Notes under the pieces: generated by a model
Seen by the model: only the letters and a program-made list of their open reading frames with translations
Databases searched by the model: none
Told to the model about the DNA's origin: nothing
Translations under genes and position numbers: made by a program
Part shown: positions 15,996 to 23,315 of the stretch, piece after piece
Position numbering within the stretch: position 1 is the stretch's first letter
How the letters are laid out: each line of letters starts with the position of its first letter
From: Clostridia bacterium
GTDB taxonomy: Bacteria; Bacillota; Clostridia; Oscillospirales; CAG-272
Length of the DNA stretch: 38,940 bases
NCBI GenBank assembly: GCA_017398585.1
Contig: JAFQFS010000050.1
Coordinates: 1-38,940 of the forward strand
Reading direction: 5' to 3'

Positions 15996-17522
15996 TTATC
16001 CCATCGGGTATTCCAGTTCCGCGACTTCGTCGATGAATTTGCGGTCGTGAGAGACCGCGATGACCGTGCCGCCGTAATTCTGCAGAATGCGGCGGATCAC
16101 GGGGTTCGACAGCGGCGACAGATTGCGCGTCGGTTCATCGAGCAGAAGCGTGTCCGCGCCCGAGAGGATCATTTTCAGGAAGTACAGCTTTGCACGCTGC
16201 CCGCCCGACAGTGCGGCGATCGGATGCTCCATCTCCGCCGCCGTGAATTTGATGCTTCCGAGGTATGTCCGGTGCTTCACGTCCTCGCTGCGGTCGCCCG
16301 TGACCGACAGGTATTCGACCGGCGTTTTGTCCTGCGGCATTTCGTCCTCGTAATGCTGAGGCATGTAGACGGTGTGCAGGTCGCGCCGCGGCAGGAGCTG
16401 ACGGGCGATTTCGCGCATGAGCGTGGTCTTTCCGCAGCCGTTTCTGCCCGTGATGACGAGCTTGTCCCCGCCGTACAGGGTGAACCGAATGTTTTCGGCG
16501 AGGATTTCCGCGTCTTCCGCCGGATTCTCGTTTCCGCCCGCGTACAGGACGGGGATGTCGAGGTCGAGGATGACCTTGCCGTGCGGAACGGCGATCTCCG
16601 GAAAATCAATCATAATCGCTTCCTCGCTGTCGATCTTCTTCGCGAGGTTTTCTTTTTCCTTTTCGAATCTGCGCCCCATCGACTTGACGGAGTGCATTTT
16701 TTTCTTCAGCAGACGTCCGGTACCGGGATCCTGTCTGGAATTGTTACGCTGGGCAACGCGGACGCGGTCGTAGATTTTGCGGTACCGCTCCATTTTTTTG
16801 TCCAGTTCCGCCTTTTCCTTGTTCGCGATGACTTCCGATTTTTCCAGCATCCCCGCACGGCGTTCGATGTAGTCCGTGTACCCCGTGCGGCTGACGGTGA
16901 CTTTCGGCTCCGTTCGGCGCATGATCTGTTCGATGTGGACGATGCAGTCGGCGGTGTTTTCGAGGAGAACTTCGTCGTGCGAGATGTACAGGACGGTTTT
17001 CGGCGTGCTTTTTATGAATTCTTCCAGCCAGACGAGGGTTTCGATGTCGAGGTCGTTCGACGGTTCGTCGAGAAGGAGGATGTCCGGTTCCCCGCAGAGA
17101 ATGCGGAGGAGCTGGACTTTTATTTTTTCCCCGCCGGACATTTTGCCGAGGGTGATTTCGTCGTTCGTGATGCGGTCGGACAGGGAAAACTCGTCGGCGA
17201 GACGGTTCACGAGATGCACGGGCAGGTCGTCGGGCGCGTCGTGATAGAGAAATTCCCAGAAGGTCATGCCGGCATACTCCGGCGGGAGCTGCTGGGGCAG
17301 ATAGCCCGTGACGGAGCCGCCTTTGGTGACGCTTCCGGTGACTTCGGCGTAGGATTCGATGAGGGACGGATCGTGGAGCAGGGCGAGGAGGGTGGATTTT
17401 CCGTTTCCTTCTTCGCCGATGAAGGCGGTTTTTTCGCCGGCACGCGGGGTGAAGGAGAAATCGCGGACGAGCGTGCGGTCGTCTTTTTTATGATGGATGG
17501 TGATATGGCTGATCTGAAGCAT
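15996..17522 (-). CDS. ABC-F family ATPase (ribosome-acting, possible antibiotic-resistance type)
   Basis: The 508-residue protein has two fused nucleotide-binding domains and no membrane segments, as in ABC-F proteins, which bind the ribosomal E site. NBD1 has Walker A GEEGNGKST (36-44), signature MSGGEKIKVQLLR and LLLDEPSNDLD. An interdomain linker follows (about residues 220-300), highly charged and coiled-coil-like with many Lys/Arg/Glu. NBD2 has GRNGCGKTTL, LSGGQRAKLYFLKM and LLLDEPTRNLSPLS, where the D-loop NLSPLS departs from the usual NHLD. The family includes the Vga/Lsa/VmlR resistance proteins and housekeeping factors. The regulated-looking leader upstream (17,523-17,820) favours the antibiotic-responsive type, but this is inference. 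Confidence 0.9.
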   Translation of the reverse strand: MLQISHITIHHKKDDRTLVRDFSFTPRAGEKTAFIGEEGNGKSTLLALLHDPSLIESYAEVTGSVTKGGSVTGYLPQQLPPEYAGMTFWEFLYHDAPDDLPVHLVNRLADEFSLSDRITNDEITLGKMSGGEKIKVQLLRILCGEPDILLLDEPSNDLDIETLVWLEEFIKSTPKTVLYISHDEVLLENTADCIVHIEQIMRRTEPKVTVSRTGYTDYIERRAGMLEKSEVIANKEKAELDKKMERYRKIYDRVRVAQRNNSRQDPGTGRLLKKKMHSVKSMGRRFEKEKENLAKKIDSEEAIMIDFPEIAVPHGKVILDLDIPVLYAGGNENPAEDAEILAENIRFTLYGGDKLVITGRNGCGKTTLMREIARQLLPRRDLHTVYMPQHYEDEMPQDKTPVEYLSVTGDRSEDVKHRTYLGSIKFTAAEMEHPIAALSGGQRAKLYFLKMILSGADTLLLDEPTRNLSPLSNPVIRRILQNYGGTVIAVSHDRKFIDEVAELEYPMG

Positions 17523-17529
17523 AAAAATA

Positions 17530-17570
17530 GTACCTCCGTTCTGAAGTGTCCGCGCGGGACAGGGAGGTAC
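17530..17570 (-). promoter_or_regulatory. Hairpin sequestering the ABC-F ribosome binding site
   Basis: In the mRNA, GTACCTCC (17563-17570) pairs perfectly with GGAGGTAC (17530-17537), which contains the Shine-Dalgarno sequence of the ABC-F gene. Inside it, TGTCC pairs with GGACA around a GCGCG-type loop. The fold would hide the start region until it is opened. Confidence 0.7.
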
Positions 17571-17635
17571 ATACGGGTTTCTTCCGGTGATGACGCAGTT
17601 CTCACGGCAATCGTGGGGACTGTATTTTTATGCAC

Positions 17636-17679
17636 AAAAAAAGGCGGAAGCGTATATAACTCCCGTTCGCAAACCCCGC
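17636..17679 (-). terminator. Candidate attenuator in the ABC-F leader
   Basis: In the mRNA, GCGGGG-(UUU)-GCG (17668-17679) can pair with CGC-UUCCGC (17644-17652), with two G-U pairs and a bulge, and is followed by seven U (17636-17642). This has the layout of an intrinsic terminator lying between the promoter and the ABC-F gene. Confidence 0.5.
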
Positions 17680-17762
17680 ATCGGCACACGTAAAAGGCCA
17701 TCTCATATCATGGCACTGCATCTTCATAGCATGTGTGTGCATCGGATCTTCGCAAACGATTG

Positions 17763-17774
17763 TTATCTGTACAT
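17763..17774 (-). CDS. Candidate three-residue leader peptide (MYR) upstream of the ABC-F gene
   Basis: ATG-TAC-AGA-TAA lies about 35 bases downstream of the likely transcription start and is preceded by AAGGTGG close to the start codon. Short leader peptides on which stalled ribosomes trigger readthrough are known upstream of resistance ABC-F and erm genes. Its reality rests on position and ribosome binding site only. Confidence 0.35.
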   Translation of the reverse strand: MYR

Positions 17775-17814
17775 TTTCCACCTTGATTTTCTGAAGTTTT
17801 CTGTTTGTGACTAC

Positions 17815-17843
17815 ATTATACCACCGGAGCCCCTCTTTGTCAA
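17815..17843 (-). promoter_or_regulatory. Sigma-A promoter for the ABC-F gene
   Basis: On the minus strand, TTGACA (17838-17843) and TATAAT (17815-17820), both consensus, have a 17-base spacer. The start codon is about 290 bases downstream, giving an unusually long leader. Confidence 0.88.
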
Positions 17844-18054
17844 GCGGAAATATACGATTTCGACAAAAAATCTTTCCGCAATTTTGAAGAAATTCCGAAC
17901 ATGTCTTTCCCGCGCGACTTCCCGACCCGGTGCGTCAGCGTCCGTCAGGGAAATGGCGCGATGCCGTCCGCTTCCCGATTTCCCGCCTGCGGGGGCATCG
18001 GTGCGACCGTTTTCCGCCTCCGCGGAATGACGTTTTTCTGCATACCGTATGCGC

Positions 18055-18060
18055 TATAAT
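18055..18060 (+). promoter_or_regulatory. Candidate -10 box for spoIIE with overlapping palindrome
   Basis: TATAAT (18055-18060) lacks a good -35 at the usual distance; TTTTTC at 18,033 is 16 bases away. The spacer contains the palindrome GCATACCGTATGC (18040-18052), which could be an operator. spoIIE of Bacillus also depends on an activator (Spo0A) with a poor -35. This site would fit activator dependence, but that is inference. Confidence 0.4.
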
Positions 18061-18107
18061 CTGGTCACAGAACAAAAAGTTTCAGCTGAACTTTGTTTTT
18101 GCCCCGG

Positions 18108-18182
18108 CTCAAAAGTTTTTGAAAAGGGGACGAGACTTACTGCGTAAGTCTCCGGGGGAAACTTTTTTCAAAAATTCCCCCC
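18108..18182 (+). repeat. Hairpin repeat, second family, in the spoIIE leader
   Basis: TTTTTGAAAA pairs with TTTTCAAAAA as an outer stem, around an inner GAGACTTAC/GTAAGTCTC hairpin. The inner part is nearly identical to the block in front of the histidine phosphatase. It lies between the candidate promoter and the spoIIE ribosome binding site (GGAGG at about 18,199). Confidence 0.65.
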
Positions 18183-18210
18183 GCAAACTTCATTTCTATC
18201 GGAGGTACAT

Positions 18211-21108
18211 ATGAAAGACAAAACGAAACTGGTACAGGGTGAAACACGTGCCGTTGTGAAGACGAAGCCCTCACTGCGGACGATGTTCTCGACTTCCGCC
18301 GCGCGCCGGATCCTTGCCGCGCTCCTCTGTTTCGCGATTGCGCTGTTTGTCTCCGGCGCCGAGGCGTTTCCGGGGACGTTCCCGTTCGGCATCGCCGCCG
18401 TTTCGGCGGTCACGGGCGCATCCGTGCTGATCCCCGTTCTCGCCGGAGCACTGCTCGGTTCCGCACGCATCCCCGCTGTCGGCGGTGCACATGCGCTCAT
18501 CCTCACGCTCCTCGCCGTCGTCCGGATGTTCACGTCGGTCTGGCTTTTGTCGGACCGGCTGCCGGAGTGGATGAAAACGCGTGACCGGAGAAAGAAAATG
18601 TGGAGGAAGCTTGACGCGCTTGCCGGAGCGGACAGCGGCGGGCCGCATCCCCGTGAAGAACTCCGTTCTTCCGCCTTCCGCCGTGCGATGTTTCTCGCCG
18701 GGAATGCGGACGGGACCATGCTCCGGGAAAACATCAGCGTCCGGATGGCGCTTTCTGCCTGCGCAGCACTGTTCGCCGGGGCATGGTCGGTGGTCAGGGG
18801 AGGGTTTATGTATTATGACCTGTTCGGTGCTGTTTTTTCCTTATTGTTTACCCCGCTTCTTACGTATATGATGTACGCATCGGCTGACCGGAATATGCGC
18901 ACGTCGCCGTTCCGTGAAGCGGGAATTTACGCCATGTGTGCGGTACTGACGCATTCTCTGCAGACCTTATTACATACGAACCGTTTTGCGCCGGACGGAG
19001 CAGCGGGGATTCTGAACACGCCGTTCGGGTTCGGGGTTCTGTTTGCCTTTGCCGCGGCGGTTGTGCTCGCGGATCAGTACGGCATCCACCGTGGGACAAT
19101 TGCGGGAATCTGCTGCGGCATGATGATCGATCTGCGGTATCTGCCGATGTTTGCGCTGGCGGCGGTGCTGAGTTCCGTTCTGGGGCGGTATTCGCGGACG
19201 ATCGGGGTCCTTTCGGCCGGAGTGACTTCGGTCGCGTGGGCGACGTATCAGGCGGGATTTGATGGAATCGCCGCGGTGATGCCGCCTGTGACGGCGGCAT
19301 GTGCGGTTCTGATCCCGCTGTACCGGTACGGAATGGTGCGTCTGCCGGAGAATTTGTTCGGAGGTGCGGTACGCGGAACAAATGCGGAGGCGGGAATGGC
19401 TCTGCGTTCGCGGGACGAAATGGGGCAGAGGATCTCGCAGATGTCGGACAGTCTTTCGTCGGTTTCGGCGATTTTATACGGAATGTCGGAGCGGCTGTCG
19501 CGTCCGGGGAAAGCGGAGATGCGCGCGGTCTGTGAATCGGCGTTCGGAATGTACTGCCGCGGATGTGCGGTCCGGGCGAAATGTCACGAGGCACGTGCCT
19601 CAAAGACGGCTCCGGTGATCGAAGCGATGACGAAGGAACTGGTGCGCGACGGTGTGGTGACGGCGGGAACGGTGCCGTCCCATCTGGCGTCGCACTGTTA
19701 CAACATCGGGAGGATTTTGGATGAAATAAACCTGACGGCAGGTTCCCGGATCGCGCGGATGAAGTCGAACGACAAGCTGTCGGTGACGGCGGCGGACTTC
19801 GGACTGGCAGGGGAACTGATGAAGACGGCGTACGACGAAGGAGCGAGTGTATCGCAGATTGACGGAGAGATGTCGAAAAAGCTTCGGCGTCTGCTGGTAT
19901 ACCAGGATTTTCAGGCGGGCTCGGTGACAGCGTACGGCGGGAGAAAGAAACAGATTATCGTGAAGGACGTGGATCTGACGTCCACACGGATGGGAGGAGA
20001 TGATATCCGGCGGTTATTTGAGAAGATGGCGGGCATCCGGCTGTCGCAGCCGGAGTTTACCCTGGACGGAGCGGTGCTGTCAATGACGATGCATTCGGTT
20101 CCGGCCTTCGCCTGTCTTTCCGGACGGGCCGTCTGCGCGGCATCGAGCGTACACAGGTACTGGGATGACCCATATGGCTGCGGTGCAGACTGTGCAGGGG
20201 GCGGAGCGGAGAGTTACGGCGGGATACGGGCCGAAGGCGACGAGCGGGACGAGTACACGCTCTGCAGGGAACGATACGACGGAAGAACGGAGGAGGTACA
20301 CGGCAATGCTGATGATGGAGATGACATGGAAACGTGCGGTGAAGCGTACGGAGGGTATGCGGGATACGAAGAATACGAGATGGAAGGGGAATTCGTCTGC
20401 GATGCCGGAGAAGTCGCCGCAGCAGGCGATGCATACGATGAAGCCGCCGAACGGGGCAGGGACGGAGGAATCCGGATCGACGTGACGGACGATCCTCCGT
20501 CGTCTGAGGACGGCGGAGAGGTCTGCGGAGACGCGATTGCCTCGTTTGAAGCGTCGGGGAAGTACTACATGCTGATCTCCGACGGGATGGGCAGCGGCAG
20601 GGAAGCGGCGCTTACGTCCGGGGTATGCGCGGCGATCCTGCAGCGGCTGATCGGTGCGGGAGCGGGGCTTGAGACGTCGCTGAAGATGCTGAACAGCATC
20701 ATCCGCGCAGGGGAACGGGAATGTTCTGCGACGGTCGACATCGCAGAGATCGACCTTCTCACGGGCGAAGCGAGGTTCATCAAAAGCGGGGCGGCGCCGT
20801 CGTTCGTCCTGCGGAACGGCAGCATCTTCCGCCTGCAGTCAAAGACGGTACCGCTCGGGATCATCCGTGCGCTGGATGCGGAAATGATCAAATTCAACGT
20901 TCTTCCGGGTGACCGCGTGGTGATGGTTTCCGACGGCGCGGCGCGTTCCTACGAAGAAGTTCCGTGGCTCCTGGACATGATGACCTCCGACGAGGTTTTA
21001 TTGAAAGGAAGTCCGAAGGAAGCTGCGGCAAAAATCGTACGCGAAGCGGCACGGCGGGGCTCGGCAGACGACATTACGGCGGGGGTGATCTGTGTGATGA
21101 GTGCGTGA
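18211..21108 (+). CDS. spoIIE: Stage II sporulation protein E (PP2C-type phosphatase) with an internal insertion
   Basis: SpoIIE dephosphorylates SpoIIAA to activate sigma-F in the forespore and takes part in asymmetric division. The 965-residue protein has about ten membrane segments within the first 370 residues, a middle regulatory region with Cys pairs (YCRGCAVRAKCHE, residues about 447-459), and a C-terminal PP2C phosphatase domain. Metal-binding motifs are ISDGMGSG (about 788-795), MVSDGA and the closing SADDITAGVI (about 950-959). It is longer than the 827 residues of the Bacillus protein, mainly because of an acidic Gly/Glu/Asp-rich stretch at about 650-770 placed before the first metal motif. 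It is preceded by GGAGG and followed by a strong terminator. It shows that the host lineage is a spore former or descends from one. Confidence 0.96.
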   Translation: MKDKTKLVQGETRAVVKTKPSLRTMFSTSAARRILAALLCFAIALFVSGAEAFPGTFPFGIAAVSAVTGASVLIPVLAGALLGSARIPAVGGAHALILTLLAVVRMFTSVWLLSDRLPEWMKTRDRRKKMWRKLDALAGADSGGPHPREELRSSAFRRAMFLAGNADGTMLRENISVRMALSACAALFAGAWSVVRGGFMYYDLFGAVFSLLFTPLLTYMMYASADRNMRTSPFREAGIYAMCAVLTHSLQTLLHTNRFAPDGAAGILNTPFGFGVLFAFAAAVVLADQYGIHRGTIAGICCGMMIDLRYLPMFALAAVLSSVLGRYSRTIGVLSAGVTSVAWATYQAGFDGIAAVMPPVTAACAVLIPLYRYGMVRLPENLFGGAVRGTNAEAGMALRSRDEMGQRISQMSDSLSSVSAILYGMSERLSRPGKAEMRAVCESAFGMYCRGCAVRAKCHEARASKTAPVIEAMTKELVRDGVVTAGTVPSHLASHCYNIGRILDEINLTAGSRIARMKSNDKLSVTAADFGLAGELMKTAYDEGASVSQIDGEMSKKLRRLLVYQDFQAGSVTAYGGRKKQIIVKDVDLTSTRMGGDDIRRLFEKMAGIRLSQPEFTLDGAVLSMTMHSVPAFACLSGRAVCAASSVHRYWDDPYGCGADCAGGGAESYGGIRAEGDERDEYTLCRERYDGRTEEVHGNADDGDDMETCGEAYGGYAGYEEYEMEGEFVCDAGEVAAAGDAYDEAAERGRDGGIRIDVTDDPPSSEDGGEVCGDAIASFEASGKYYMLISDGMGSGREAALTSGVCAAILQRLIGAGAGLETSLKMLNSIIRAGERECSATVDIAEIDLLTGEARFIKSGAAPSFVLRNGSIFRLQSKTVPLGIIRALDAEMIKFNVLPGDRVVMVSDGAARSYEEVPWLLDMMTSDEVLLKGSPKEAAAKIVREAARRGSADDITAGVICVMSA

Positions 21109-21112
21109 GAGA

Positions 21113-21158
21113 GAAACAACGGCTGCGGGTTGTGGGGGAGCCTGCAGCCGTTGTTTTG
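21113..21158. terminator. Bidirectional terminator between spoIIE and the lipoprotein gene
   Basis: AACAACGGCTGC (21115-21126) pairs perfectly with GCAGCCGTTGTT (21144-21155), with TTTT following on the plus strand. The convergent lipoprotein gene stops at 21,160, so the same hairpin serves both genes. Confidence 0.88.
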
Positions 21159-21159
21159 T

Positions 21160-21864
21160 TTATTCGATTAAATCGGCGAGAGCAGTGAACGTAAGATTGG
21201 AAACTGCTTCATCTGCGGCGGTTTTGTCTTCGGTTTTCGTCCAGATGAAAATGTAGCTGCCGTCGAGGAAGCCTTCGTATTGATGATGATTCGGATGGGC
21301 GGGATTTGTGAAGTGATAAATTTCGTCGGAGGTATCTGTGGTCAATCTCGTTTTATTGATCGGGTCAACGGAGACAGGAGGTTCATTCAGGGGAATCCGG
21401 ACGAAGTAGATTTCGTCTGCGGGTGTTTGCTGAACAACGGTGCAGTATCCGGTTTCCATGGCAACGGTGATATTGACGGCTTCTGCCTGTTCGATCACGG
21501 GAACGGTCATGGAATCCAGTTTTACAAAGAGTGCGGAGGCATCTTCCTTTGTGCGGATGCCGTTCATGTGATAATTGTTTTCGCGGACATACCGGTCAAA
21601 TTCTTCTTCCGGTAATTCGAGCGAGTTTACAAAGGCGGTGTATTCGGAGATTTCACGAAAACGGAGAGTCTTTGGTGGGGCTTCGGAGATTTCATCCGAT
21701 AACTCCGGTATTTCTGTTTCCGGCGGAGCATCGGGGATGGACAGGATCGTTTCTGCAGGGAGTGTGGGAAGTACGAAGATTTCCGCAGGCTTCTCTGCAG
21801 AAGTACATCCGCTGAGCAGGAACAACAGAACGGTAAGAAGGAGCAGAAGGCTTGTTGATTTCAT
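21160..21864 (-). CDS. Hypothetical lipoprotein
   Basis: The 234-residue protein starts at the ATG giving MKSTSLLLLL, with GGAG nine bases upstream. The signal peptide ends in the lipobox LSGC (Cys20). A Pro/Glu-rich linker follows (residues about 25-65), then a domain with no motif I recognise; it contains FREISEYTAFVNSLELPEEE and a His-rich segment NPAHPNHHQYEGF. It is a single gene, convergent with spoIIE and divergent from guaA. No function is proposed. Confidence 0.75.
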   Translation of the reverse strand: MKSTSLLLLLTVLLFLLSGCTSAEKPAEIFVLPTLPAETILSIPDAPPETEIPELSDEISEAPPKTLRFREISEYTAFVNSLELPEEEFDRYVRENNYHMNGIRTKEDASALFVKLDSMTVPVIEQAEAVNITVAMETGYCTVVQQTPADEIYFVRIPLNEPPVSVDPINKTRLTTDTSDEIYHFTNPAHPNHHQYEGFLDGSYIFIWTKTEDKTAADEAVSNLTFTALADLIE

Positions 21865-22012
21865 AAAAAATTTCTCCATACGGGGAAATATGAAATGGAC
21901 ATGTTCTTTAGACGAACAGAACAGCGGAAAGGTTCCGCATTTTTTGCGAAAATTTACAGAAAATTCCCCCGGAACATACCATAATTTCTGCACACAACCG
22001 AAAAGGTTTTCG

Positions 22013-22041
22013 TTGAAAAACGGGCGGAAATGTGTTACAAT
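22013..22041 (+). promoter_or_regulatory. Sigma-A promoter for guaA
   Basis: TTGAAA (22013-22018) and TACAAT (22036-22041) with a 17-base spacer, 57 bases upstream of the guaA start. Confidence 0.75.
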
Positions 22042-22097
22042 AACAACATCGGCATATACTAATAATTGATTTGAAATACAGGTTTGGAGGGGAAAAT

Positions 22098-23099
22098 ATG
22101 TCTACTAACGTTCGTCCCGAAACGATGGAACGCATCACGACGCCTGAACTTGCTGCTGCATTTATTGAGGAGCAGGTAGCGGAAGTCCGCGCGCAGGTAG
22201 GGGATAAGAAGGTACTGCTGGCGCTGTCCGGCGGTGTTGACTCGTCGGTTGTAGCGGCGCTGCTCATCAAGGCGATCGGGAAGCAGCTGGTGTGTGTTCA
22301 TGTAAATCACGGTCTGATGAGAAAGAACGAATCGGAGCAGGTTGTTGAGATTTTCCGCAATCAGCTCGACGCGAACCTCATTTATGTTGACGCGACCGAC
22401 CGTTTCCTTGATCTTCTGGCGGGTGTAGCGGATCCCGAACAGAAGAGAAAGATCATCGGCAAGGAATTCATTGAAGTATTTGCAGACGAAGCGCGCAGAC
22501 TGGAAGGCGTGGAATACCTTGCGCAGGGCACGATCTATCCGGATATTCTGGAAAGTATCAAGCAGGCGGAAGGCAAGAAGGCAGTCAAGTCCCACCACAA
22601 CGTCGGCGGTCTGCCGGAAGACCTGAAGTTTGAACTGGTCGAACCCATCAAGCTGCTGTTCAAGGACGAAGTACGCGTAGTAGGCGAAGCGCTCGGTCTG
22701 CCGCACGCGATGGTATACCGTCAGCCGTTCCCGGGTCCGGGTCTCGGCGTACGCTGCCTCGGTGCGATCACGAGAGACCGTCTGCACGCACTGCGTGAAG
22801 CGGACGCGATCCTCAGAGAGGAATTTGACAACTGCGGACTTGCGGAAAAGGTATGGCAGTATTTTGTAGCGGTTCCGGACATCAAGAGCGTCGGTGTGAG
22901 AGATGACAGCCGTTACGAAGGCTGGCCGGCGATCATCCGCGCGGTAAACACGAAGGACGCGATGACCGCAACGGTCGAAGAGATCCCGTACGCGGTACTG
23001 CACAAGATCACGTACCGCATCACACACGAGGTTGAAGGGATCAACCGTGTGCTCATGGATCTCACTCCCAAGCCGATCGGCACGATTGAGTGGGAATAA
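22098..23099 (+). CDS. guaA: GMP synthase, ATP-pyrophosphatase subunit only
   Basis: This enzyme adenylates XMP and aminates it to GMP. The 333-residue protein carries the PP-loop LALSGGVDSSVVAAL (about residues 44-58), the lid and XMP-binding parts KSHHNVGGLPEDL and RQPFPGPGLGVRCLG, and the C-terminal dimerisation domain ending PKPIGTIEWE. The N-terminal class I glutamine amidotransferase domain of the usual ~510-residue bacterial enzyme is absent, as in two-subunit GMP synthases. A separate amidotransferase must be elsewhere, or ammonia is used. The ATG has a strong GGAGGGG. The last codons contain GAGTGGGAAT, the integration site of the element that follows. The gene reads intact to its TAA. 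Confidence 0.95.
   Translation: MSTNVRPETMERITTPELAAAFIEEQVAEVRAQVGDKKVLLALSGGVDSSVVAALLIKAIGKQLVCVHVNHGLMRKNESEQVVEIFRNQLDANLIYVDATDRFLDLLAGVADPEQKRKIIGKEFIEVFADEARRLEGVEYLAQGTIYPDILESIKQAEGKKAVKSHHNVGGLPEDLKFELVEPIKLLFKDEVRVVGEALGLPHAMVYRQPFPGPGLGVRCLGAITRDRLHALREADAILREEFDNCGLAEKVWQYFVAVPDIKSVGVRDDSRYEGWPAIIRAVNTKDAMTATVEEIPYAVLHKITYRITHEVEGINRVLMDLTPKPIGTIEWE
23088..23097 (+). other. Left attachment site (attL) in the last codons of guaA
   Basis: GAGTGGGAAT overlaps the Glu-Trp-Glu-stop codons of guaA. The same ten bases occur at 38,687-38,696 just outside the last element feature. Confidence 0.65.
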
Positions 23100-23164
23100 G
23101 AAAAAATTAGCAAAACCGTGATTTTCCCGGGTGTACACCTGAGAAAATGCAGTTTTTCCGCTGA

Positions 23165-23185
23165 TTTGATAGCAGAATGATAGCA
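23165..23185 (+). other. Candidate integrase arm-binding sites, left end
   Basis: TGATAGCA occurs at 23167-23174 and 23178-23185, 11 bases apart. The 13-mer TTTGATAGCAGAA (23165-23177) recurs at 38566-38578 near the right end. Confidence 0.6.
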
Positions 23186-23262
23186 AACCGTGATCCCGAT
23201 TTATTTGTTATATTATCGGTGACAGACGGCTTGCAGGTGTATCCAATTCTATAACAAAGAGC

Positions 23263-23315
23263 AAAGGCTCTGTTGACTTTCTGTATTACGCAGAAGTCGG
23301 CAGAGCCTTTTTGTT
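23263..23315 (+). terminator. Long hairpin terminator at the left end of the element
   Basis: AAAGGCTCTG pairs with CAGAGCCTTT, and inside it GACTT-TCTG pairs with CAGAAGTC; TTTTTGTT follows on the plus strand. It ends the short transcript leaving guaA and abuts the stop codon of the repressor, which it may also terminate. Confidence 0.7.

Noticed and set aside
4364-17693. Long open frames opposite real genes (for example 4364-5545 plus, 6288-7808 plus, 7879-9447 minus, 16047-17693 plus)
   Set aside because: They mirror genes with clear motifs, have low-complexity or Arg/Pro/Asp-rich translations and no ribosome binding sites. They follow from the GC-rich third codon positions of the real genes.
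17264-17701. 145-residue frame through the ABC-F leader (MAFYVCRCGVCERE)
   Set aside because: It overlaps the start of the ABC-F gene for over 250 bases in another frame and has no good ribosome binding site; the Cys-rich start is curious, but there is no further support.
17859-17867. TTCGACAAA, a perfect Spo0A box on the minus strand
   Set aside because: It lies about 190 bases upstream of the likely spoIIE -10 and a 9-base match can occur by chance in a window this size. It remains worth remembering but is not called.
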